8,419 bases of DNA from Anaerolineae bacterium (GTDB lineage Bacteria > Chloroflexota > Anaerolineae > Aggregatilineales > UBA3940): contig JAFGNO010000245.1 in the NCBI GenBank assembly GCA_016926985.1, positions 1 to 8,419 of the forward strand, read 5' to 3'. Numbering within the stretch: position 1 is the stretch's first letter; every line of letters begins with the position of its first letter. The notes under the pieces are model-generated. The model was not told where the DNA came from, searched no databases, and saw only the letters and a list, made by a program, of their open reading frames with translations. Position numbers and translations under genes: made by a program. Positions 1 through 4,885 of this stretch are shown piece after piece.

Positions 1-31
1 CCCCATCACGCTATCAGTTATTACCAGTTGC

Positions 32-59
32 TTGACAAGTTGTTATAATCTGTTATAAT
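32..59 (+). promoter_or_regulatory. Consensus sigma-70 type promoter
   Basis: A perfect -35 hexamer TTGACA (32-37) is followed after 16 bp by a perfect -10 hexamer TATAAT (54-59). Transcription should start near 65-68. The -10 element is part of a tandem 9-nt repeat, TGTTATAAT at 41-49 and again at 51-59, but only the second copy is correctly spaced from the -35. This is the strongest promoter in the window. It lies about 470 bp upstream of the first convincing start codon (532), so its transcript begins with a long untranslated stretch or is an RNA gene in its own right. Confidence 0.8.
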
Positions 60-63
60 AATG

Positions 64-79
64 TTAGATGGTTATCTAA
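64..79. promoter_or_regulatory. Inverted repeat at the predicted transcription start (possible operator)
   Basis: TTAGAT (64-69) and ATCTAA (74-79) form a perfect 6-bp inverted repeat around GGTT. The repeat starts 4 bp after the -10 box and so overlaps the expected transcription start. That placement suits a repressor site, and the nearest regulator gene is the ArsR-type protein at 532. It could equally be a small hairpin at the 5' end of the RNA. No known operator consensus was recognised. Confidence 0.4.
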
Positions 80-475
80 TCAAAGCGTGTCTAATGGTAG
101 TTTGTTTGCAGGGTTAGTCGATGGTATAGTGGGAGAATGGGTATTGGAAGCCCCGATCCTGCAAGGGGCAGGCGGCGGGACAGAGGAGGGAGGTATGGGT
201 TTGCGGATTATTGTACAGAGTACCCAGACCGTGCATCGTTCCCTCGACCAGAAACTGGCTGATGGATCGTGCAGGGAGGGGGACTGCGTCGTCGACGAGC
301 ACAGTGTATCTGAGGAGGGTAAACCGGGGGATTCATCTCAAAACAATGGGCCAATGGTTTCGCACCCGATACATCACGCAGGGAGCTACTTCTCGATCAC
401 GATATAAGTGGCAGCCGGTACCAGGAATGATTTGAGTGGGGGGAGATGCTCAGTGAGGCGTTTCCCCGGTTTTTT
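66..475 (+). ncRNA. Candidate non-coding RNA or long structured leader, family not recognised
   Basis: About 410 nt lie between a consensus promoter and an intrinsic terminator with no convincing coding sequence. Readable helices include GCCCC/GGGGC (150-154/165-169), which competes with CCTGC/GCAGG (158-162/168-172). There is also a compound stem in which GAGGGA (186-191) pairs with TCCCTC (240-245), enclosing GGTATGGGT (192-200) paired with ACCCAGACC (222-230) with one A-G mismatch. A CCAG-AAA-CTGG hairpin sits at 248-258 and a 10-bp palindrome TCGTCGACGA at 289-298. I looked for hallmarks of RNase P RNA, tmRNA, SRP RNA, cobalamin riboswitches and T-boxes and found none. The element may be a free-standing RNA, or a leader whose terminator controls the regulator gene at 532. 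The 5' end is estimated from promoter spacing. Confidence 0.4.
440..475 (+). terminator. Intrinsic terminator upstream of the ArsR-type gene
   Basis: GGGGAGATGC (440-449) pairs along its full length with GCGTTTCCCC (458-467), with two G-T wobbles. The loop is 8 nt, and a run of six T follows two bases later (470-475). It ends the transcript of the promoter at 32-59. Because the next start codon is only 57 bp away and no good promoter lies between, it may be a conditional attenuator rather than a simple end of gene. Confidence 0.75.
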
Positions 476-531
476 ATGACGATATTGGATACAATCCAGA
501 ATGAAAGCAGCAACCGAACTGGGAGGTTTAG

Positions 532-1617
532 ATGGCAGCACCTGAATTAATATGGGACCTGGGAACAGCCTACGACTTTTTTGTCAGTCTTGAGGTGCTG
601 CATTTTCCTTCCAGGTATGGTGTTCGTGGAGTCTGGGCAGCCGGGATGCGGTCGCGCCTGCCCAATGCAGACCGTGAATTCCTCGAAGAATCCATCGGCA
701 GCATGTTTTTTGGCGTGCCGCTGTACTGGGTCTACAAACTTCCTCCCCCCAAAGACAGCGCAACAGCCATCCGTGCGCTGGAAAAAACCGAACCCGCCCG
801 GCGTATTGTTGACCTGTACTACCACCCATCGGAAGAACCGAACGGCTGGGACAAGACTCTCATGGCGGTTTTAGAGGGCGGCGAGTATACGGATGAAGAT
901 ATTGACACGCTGCGGGCACTGGGTAAGGGAAAAGGCGAGAAGATAGCGCGCAAAGACATTGAAAAAATGCTCTCGTGGTGGGCGCAGCCGCAGGAATTTG
1001 GCGAGCGGCTGCTCAAAGCTCTCCAGGCATATTACGAGGTCTTTTTTGCGGAGGAAGAACGGCGAATTTACCCCGCCTTGCAGGATGCGCTTTCGGAAGC
1101 CCAGGAACTTGCCTCAAAGATGACCGTTGGTGAACTGGTTGAGGAACTGTCTCAGGGGGTCTCCTTTGTTGGCGACAAGCTCGATATGACATCTCTCATC
1201 CTGGCACCCTCATTCTGGAGCTCGCCGCTGATTTACTTCGGGGGGTTCAGCAAAGACGAAACCCTGATTCTCTACGGCGGGCGCCCGGAGGATGCCTCCC
1301 TGATCCCTGGTGAGGCGGTCCCCGATTCGTTGCTGAGGGCATTAAAAGCCCTGTCCGATCCCACTCGCCTGAAGATCATGTATTATCTCTCGACCGAATC
1401 GCTGACCCCAACGCAGCTTTCCCACCGGCTCCGGCTGCGCGCCCCAACGGTGGTCCATCACCTGCAAAATCTCCGTGTGGCAGGGCTGGTTCAGGTCAAC
1501 ATCAGCGAGGGGAAGGAAAGAAGCTACGGGGCCAGGGTCGGGGCAGTGTTTGCCACCTGCGAAGCGCTGCGCCGCTACCTTGATCTGGCCCCGGAGCAGG
1601 AAAGCATCGCTGAATAG
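532..1617 (+). CDS. ArsR-type winged-helix transcriptional regulator with long N-terminal domain
   Basis: This is a 361-residue cytoplasmic protein with a DNA-binding domain at its C-terminus. Residues ~266-350 form an ArsR-like winged helix: LKALSDPTRLKIMYYL (271-286) is the typical first helices, followed by LTPTQLSHRL and a recognition helix around APTVVHHLQNLRVAGLV (304-320). The wing contains the EGKERSY stretch. Residues 1-~255 are a long mostly helical domain found in some Chloroflexota and actinobacterial regulators (DUF5937-like by resemblance); its ligand is unknown. The ELCVCDL-type metal-binding motif of classical ArsR/SmtB sensors is absent, so metal sensing is not supported. The ATG at 532 has a good ribosome site, GGGAGG at 521-526, 5 nt upstream. 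The protein is far longer than the usual ~100-residue ArsR. It may regulate the dyads at 64-79 or 1732-1749, but this is inference. Confidence 0.88.
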   Translation: MAAPELIWDLGTAYDFFVSLEVLHFPSRYGVRGVWAAGMRSRLPNADREFLEESIGSMFFGVPLYWVYKLPPPKDSATAIRALEKTEPARRIVDLYYHPSEEPNGWDKTLMAVLEGGEYTDEDIDTLRALGKGKGEKIARKDIEKMLSWWAQPQEFGERLLKALQAYYEVFFAEEERRIYPALQDALSEAQELASKMTVGELVEELSQGVSFVGDKLDMTSLILAPSFWSSPLIYFGGFSKDETLILYGGRPEDASLIPGEAVPDSLLRALKALSDPTRLKIMYYLSTESLTPTQLSHRLRLRAPTVVHHLQNLRVAGLVQVNISEGKERSYGARVGAVFATCEALRRYLDLAPEQESIAE

Positions 1618-1648
1618 GCTTACGGGCATGGGCTTGCGATGTCCCAGT

Positions 1649-1676
1649 TTGCGTACTGTTCCATCGCATCTATAAT
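1649..1676 (+). promoter_or_regulatory. Weak candidate promoter for the acetyltransferase gene
   Basis: A perfect -10 hexamer TATAAT (1671-1676) lies 16 bp after TTGCGT (1649-1654), which matches only the TTG half of the -35 consensus. Transcription would begin near 1683, inside the hairpin at 1680-1705, so promoter and terminator overlap. It is the best promoter-like sequence before the start at 1765. Confidence 0.35.
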
Positions 1677-1679
1677 CGG

Positions 1680-1710
1680 GGCTGGTTGTCACTGAACAGC
1701 CAGCCTTTCT
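1680..1710 (+). terminator. Hairpin terminator after the ArsR-type gene
   Basis: GGCTGGTTGT (1680-1689) pairs with ACAGCCAGCC (1696-1705) over 10 bp with one G-T wobble and a 6-nt loop, CACTGA. A short T-rich tail TTTCT follows (1706-1710). The stem is strong but the T-tract is poor, so termination may be partial. It lies 62 bp after the stop codon of the regulator. Confidence 0.6.
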
Positions 1711-1731
1711 GATACGCCAACCATAGTCATC

Positions 1732-1749
1732 AATTGACTCGATTCAATT
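1732..1749. promoter_or_regulatory. AT-rich dyad upstream of the acetyltransferase gene (possible operator)
   Basis: AATTGA (1732-1737) and TCAATT (1744-1749) are a perfect 6-bp inverted repeat with a 6-bp spacer. A further overlapping TCAATT lies at 1730-1735, making an 8-bp palindrome TCAATTGA (1730-1737). The dyad ends 15 bp before the ATG at 1765. AT-rich dyads of this kind are typical of winged-helix repressor sites, and the neighbouring ArsR-type protein is the obvious candidate, but no binding motif is known for it. Confidence 0.35.
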
Positions 1750-1764
1750 ATCTGTTACCCAGGT

Positions 1765-2505
1765 ATGACAATTACCACATCAACACCGGCAACACTGTCC
1801 ACGCTTCGTGACCAGGCGCGCACGCTGCTCAATGAGTTTGACGCAGCAGATGGGCTGGCCAGCTACTATGCGCTCTATCACGACCCGGCGCGCACCACAT
1901 TGCACCTTCATCATGACACGTCCGGCATGGTGGACGGGTTCATCGCCCACTGCCAGACGGGCGTTGACCTGTTTCGCCCTCTGGTCACGATGCGATTTCG
2001 CGGGGTCAATAACCCCGTTCCCGACCTGCTTCGGGCAGCATTGCTGCCCGGACGCCCATACCTCTTCGTGGTTCCCGATCATGTCTTTGAGGCGGCTGCT
2101 GAATATCTTTCAATTGAAGACCCTTCGCAAAACATGATCATGCGCCTTGAGCCGTCCCGGTTCCACCCGGACATGAACGTGATGGTGGTCTCCAGGCTGA
2201 CCGCCGACGGCATGCCTAAAGCCGAGATCCTTCGGGGTGATCAGGCGGTGGCAGTTGCCGGCGTGAACTGGCGCTCCCCGATCTTTGCGGAAATTTATGT
2301 CTTTGTTGAACCAGATGTGCGCGGGCGAGGCTGGGGGCGGGCAGTGGTAAACCGTGTCGCCGCCGAACTGGTGAAAAGCGGGCTTACCCCCCTGTATACC
2401 GTCGCTGAAGGCAATGACTATTCCCATGATCTTGCGCTGGATACCGGCTTCATCGATACCGGTACGCGGGAGGTCATGGCGCAGGCGGTGCGGGTGCAGG
2501 TATGA
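1765..2505 (+). CDS. GNAT-family N-acetyltransferase
   Basis: This 246-residue soluble protein has a C-terminal GNAT fold expected to transfer an acetyl group from acetyl-CoA to an unknown amine. The acetyl-CoA-binding motif A is clear: a beta strand AEIYVFVEP (175-183), then DVRGRGWGR (184-192), which fits the R/Q-x-x-G-x-G/A pyrophosphate loop, and the following helix AVVNRVAAELVKSG. Motif B follows as YTVAEGNDYSHDLALDTGF (211-229), the usual segment before the last strand. Residues 1-~130 form a more diverged half, as in FR47-like or double-GNAT proteins. The start is only moderately certain: AGG at 1761-1763 is too close to the ATG to be a good ribosome site. The next gene starts 24 bp after its stop, so the two are probably co-transcribed. 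Substrate not predictable. Confidence 0.85.
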   Translation: MTITTSTPATLSTLRDQARTLLNEFDAADGLASYYALYHDPARTTLHLHHDTSGMVDGFIAHCQTGVDLFRPLVTMRFRGVNNPVPDLLRAALLPGRPYLFVVPDHVFEAAAEYLSIEDPSQNMIMRLEPSRFHPDMNVMVVSRLTADGMPKAEILRGDQAVAVAGVNWRSPIFAEIYVFVEPDVRGRGWGRAVVNRVAAELVKSGLTPLYTVAEGNDYSHDLALDTGFIDTGTREVMAQAVRVQV

Positions 2506-2529
2506 GCAGTAATCAAGGCCGGGGGATAT

Positions 2530-4308
2530 ATGTTTGAGATTGGCAAAACCTACATGCGCCGTGATATCCACCAGCAGTATGGGGGGCAGGTGCTGGGAAG
2601 GATCAGCACGCCTGTAGGATGTCCATACATCATGCTGTTTACAACTGAGCCAGACCTGGGAACCGGGTACTCGGATGGCTGGCGCAGCGACAGGCAAGTA
2701 TTCCACTTCTTAGGTGAAGGGCAGCAGGAGGATCAGACCTTTTTACGGGGGAACAAGGCAATCCGGGATCATCGGGAGAATAATAAAGCACTGTTCCTGT
2801 TCCGGCACCTTGATCCCGAACAGGTTGAGTTTTTCGGTGAGGTTGAGTATCACAGCTATCATGAGCATCGAACTGCTGACGCGGGCGAAACCATTCGCCG
2901 GATGATTGTCTTTGAGTTGAAACCGGTTGGCGCAGGCCTGGACCAATTGCCCACAATTAAAGCCACCTTCACCTTCCCGCGTGATTTCCTGTGGGGTGCT
3001 GCCACTGCTGCCCACCAGGTTGAGGGGAACAATACCAACAACGACTGGTGGGACTGGGAGCAGCAGGGGGGCGGTCGGGTGTTTGGCGACCAGACCTCCG
3101 GGGCTGCCTGTGAGTGGTGGGCGGGGCGGGCCGAGGAAGATATCCGCCGGATGCAGGAACTGAACACCAACGCGCACCGGCTGTCGATTGAGTGGGGCCG
3201 CATCGAGCCGCGCGAGGGCCAGTTCAGCGATTCTGCAATCAACCGCTACCGCGAGATCCTCGGTGCGCTCAACGACGCAGGCATCCAGCCCATGGTCACG
3301 CTCCACCATTTCACCAACCCGCTCTGGATGGCGCACCGGGGTGGGTGGCTGCATCCCGATGCCCCCGCCTGGTTTGCGCGCTTTGCCGAAAAAGCAGTCT
3401 CCGTTTTCTCCGATTTATGCACAGTCTGGTGCACGATCAACGAGCCGAATGTCTACGCCGCTCAGGGATATTACAACGGCACCTGGCCTCCCGGCGTGTC
3501 GAATATGGGGCAGTATTTCCGCGTGCTCAAAAACATGCTGGTGGCACATGGACAGGCGTACCGGGTTATCCACGAGTGCCAGCCGGAGGCGGAAGTTGGC
3601 CTTGCCAAGCATATCGCCATCATGATCCCCCGCTCGAAAAATCCGCTCGACCGACAGGCCGCCCGCCTGATTGACCACGCGTTTAACGGCATTACGCTTG
3701 AGGCGCTGCACAGCGGGCGCTGGAGGCCGCTTTTCCAGCGCAGGGAGGCCCTGGCGGATGTTGCAGGGACGCTGGACTGGATCGGGCTGAATTACTATGC
3801 CCGCTACGCAGCGGGATTCAGGCTCAAATCGTTTGGGCTGCATTATGCTGCGCCCACAGGCTCGGAAAAAGGCCCCGGTGAGTGGGGCGAGTTATACCCG
3901 GCGGGAATTTTCGAATCGCTCAGGCGGCTGCACCGCCAGTTTGACCTGCCGATCTATATCACTGAAAACGGGGTTCCCGACGAAGACGATACCCGCCGCC
4001 CATCCTGGATTTTACAGAACCTGCGGCAGGTCTGGCGTGCCGTCAATTTCAACTGGAAGATACGGGGCTACTATTTCTGGAGCCTGATGGACAATTTCGA
4101 ATGGGCGGAAGGCTACGATCCGCGCTTCCGGTTTGGCCTTTATGGGGTGGATTTTGAGACGCAGGAACGCACCCTGCGCCAAAGCGGTCGGCTCTATGCT
4201 GAGATTGCCCGCTCAAATGCGCTCACGGCTGAGATCGCAGCACGCTACGCGCCACAGATATACAACGAGCTGTATCCGGGTATTGACCCGGCAGAATTTA
4301 CGCTGTAG
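2530..4308 (+). CDS. SRA-like DNA-binding domain fused to GH1 beta-glycosidase
   Basis: This 592-residue protein has no signal peptide and should be cytoplasmic. Residues ~3-133 resemble the SRA-like domain of ScoMcrA/HNH-type restriction proteins, which bind modified DNA. Visible landmarks are YMRRDIHQQYGGQ (8-20), ISTP (25-28), GYSDGW (46-51), GEGQ (62-65), GNKAIRDH (74-81) and MIVFEL (125-130). Residues ~145-560 are a complete GH1 retaining beta-glycosidase. FLWGAATAAHQVEG (153-166) carries the sugar-binding Gln, HH is at 259-260, TINEPN contains the acid/base Glu305, YITENG contains the nucleophile Glu479, and WSLMDNFEWAEGY (517-529) is the aglycone region. The GH1 part has the usual ~450-residue length. 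The ATG at 2530 has GGGGG at 2521-2525. An in-frame TTG at 2947 (Leu140) could start GH1 alone. No HNH nuclease domain is present. GH1 is certain; the SRA-like call rests on remembered family motifs. Confidence 0.85.
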   Translation: MFEIGKTYMRRDIHQQYGGQVLGRISTPVGCPYIMLFTTEPDLGTGYSDGWRSDRQVFHFLGEGQQEDQTFLRGNKAIRDHRENNKALFLFRHLDPEQVEFFGEVEYHSYHEHRTADAGETIRRMIVFELKPVGAGLDQLPTIKATFTFPRDFLWGAATAAHQVEGNNTNNDWWDWEQQGGGRVFGDQTSGAACEWWAGRAEEDIRRMQELNTNAHRLSIEWGRIEPREGQFSDSAINRYREILGALNDAGIQPMVTLHHFTNPLWMAHRGGWLHPDAPAWFARFAEKAVSVFSDLCTVWCTINEPNVYAAQGYYNGTWPPGVSNMGQYFRVLKNMLVAHGQAYRVIHECQPEAEVGLAKHIAIMIPRSKNPLDRQAARLIDHAFNGITLEALHSGRWRPLFQRREALADVAGTLDWIGLNYYARYAAGFRLKSFGLHYAAPTGSEKGPGEWGELYPAGIFESLRRLHRQFDLPIYITENGVPDEDDTRRPSWILQNLRQVWRAVNFNWKIRGYYFWSLMDNFEWAEGYDPRFRFGLYGVDFETQERTLRQSGRLYAEIARSNALTAEIAARYAPQIYNELYPGIDPAEFTL

Positions 4309-4328
4309 CCTTCCCTTCAGCCCCGATC

Positions 4329-4356
4329 AAAAAGGCGAGGCTGATCGCCTCGCCTT
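4329..4356. terminator. Bidirectional intrinsic terminator between convergent genes
   Basis: AAGGCGAGGC (4332-4341) pairs perfectly with GCCTCGCCTT (4347-4356) around TGATC. On the minus strand the stem is followed by five T (AAAAA at 4329-4333 on the plus strand, partly within the stem). This gives a good terminator for the lipoprotein transcript. On the plus strand the tail is only TT then AATCT, so it is weaker for the glycosidase transcript, whose stop codon lies 20 bp before the T-run complement. Confidence 0.85.
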
Positions 4357-4398
4357 AATCTGGCATCACCAGGGCAGCATAATCATACCAGGCCGGGT

Positions 4399-4418
4399 CG
4401 ATCTGATCCGCCAGATCG
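4399..4418. other. Short hairpin between terminator and lipoprotein gene
   Basis: CGATCTG (4399-4405) and CAGATCG (4412-4418) form a perfect 7-bp stem with a 6-nt loop. An outer CAGGC/GCCTG pair (4389-4393/4430-4434) could extend it with internal unpaired bases. There is no T-run on either strand, so it is not a terminator by itself. On the lipoprotein transcript it lies just 3' of the stop codon and might slow RNA decay from the 3' end. The rest of 4357-4449 shows nothing else. Confidence 0.4.
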
Positions 4419-4449
4419 GGTTTAATGCAGCCTGACCGGGGGTACGAGC

Positions 4450-4815
4450 TTAATTGCCCACCCGCCAGGTATAGCCGCTGCTGCCAACAGTGACTTCCCA
4501 CTCGCTGTCGATCTCGTTTTCGTCGCAGTCGGTGGCCAGCATATCATAGGTGCCTGCACTGAGGCTGACCGTCTTGCTGTCGCCGGTGCCCAGCACTTCT
4601 GCCGAGCCCAGCCGGTCATCGCCCCAGGTGTCCTCGCTGCTCAGCGAGATGTAGAGGTAGCAGATTGCCTCACTGCTGTCGTTGATCACGGTGACAGAAG
4701 GCCCGCTGGTGGTAGTGCTACCACCGTCGCTGCTGCCGCAAGCGAGGGCCGGAATGACCAGGATCAGCAGGAGCAGGCCAAATGCAGCGTATCGGCGGAG
4801 TGATGTTGATTTCAT
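4450..4815 (-). CDS. Small secreted lipoprotein of unknown function
   Basis: This 121-residue protein starts with MKSTSLRR, then a hydrophobic stretch FGLLLLILVIPALA (12-25) and Cys26, a bacterial lipoprotein signal with a slightly atypical lipobox (A-L-A-C). A flexible Gly/Ser/Thr linker (27-40) follows. The mature domain, from SVTVINDSSEAICYLYIS to YTWRVGN, is an all-beta pattern with two further Cys (52 and 97) that could form a disulphide. It has an acidic character and a DTWGDDRLG segment (62-70). Similar small domains occur in Anaerolineae proteins, but I know no function. The ATG at 4815 is chosen because AAAGGA lies 7 nt upstream (4823-4828) and the signal peptide starts there. The reading frame stays open far upstream, overlapping the kinase gene, but that extension has no protein-like character. 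Confidence 0.85.
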   Translation of the reverse strand: MKSTSLRRYAAFGLLLLILVIPALACGSSDGGSTTTSGPSVTVINDSSEAICYLYISLSSEDTWGDDRLGSAEVLGTGDSKTVSLSAGTYDMLATDCDENEIDSEWEVTVGSSGYTWRVGN

Positions 4816-4857
4816 GATCTTATCCTTTACTGTAGTTTTACCGTCAAGTGTACATCC

Positions 4858-4885
4858 ATTGTAACCCAATTTCTGATCGGGGCAA
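4858..4885 (-). promoter_or_regulatory. Candidate promoter for the lipoprotein gene
   Basis: On the minus strand TTGCCC (complement of 4880-4885) is followed after 16 bp by TACAAT (complement of 4858-4863), four and five matches to consensus. The start of transcription would be near 4851, giving a leader of about 35 nt. The -35 box directly abuts the stop codon of the histidine kinase, so the lipoprotein can be expressed separately from it. Confidence 0.5.

Noticed and set aside
171..199. G-rich stretch that might form a G-quadruplex
   Set aside because: Most tracts are only two G long with uneven loops, and the same bases take part in a better Watson-Crick stem.
87..435. Open frames of 106 and 74 codons in the 5' region, and a 62-codon one on the minus strand
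   Set aside because: They overlap one another, use weak starts without ribosome sites, show no recognisable domain and have low-complexity, unprotein-like composition. The span fits a promoter-to-terminator RNA better.
66..475. RNase P RNA, tmRNA, SRP RNA, cobalamin riboswitch or T-box
   Set aside because: The length would suit RNase P RNA or tmRNA, but the conserved core sequences of these families (e.g. the GAAAGTCC region of RNase P, the tRNA-like ends of tmRNA, the T-box and B12-box) are not visible.
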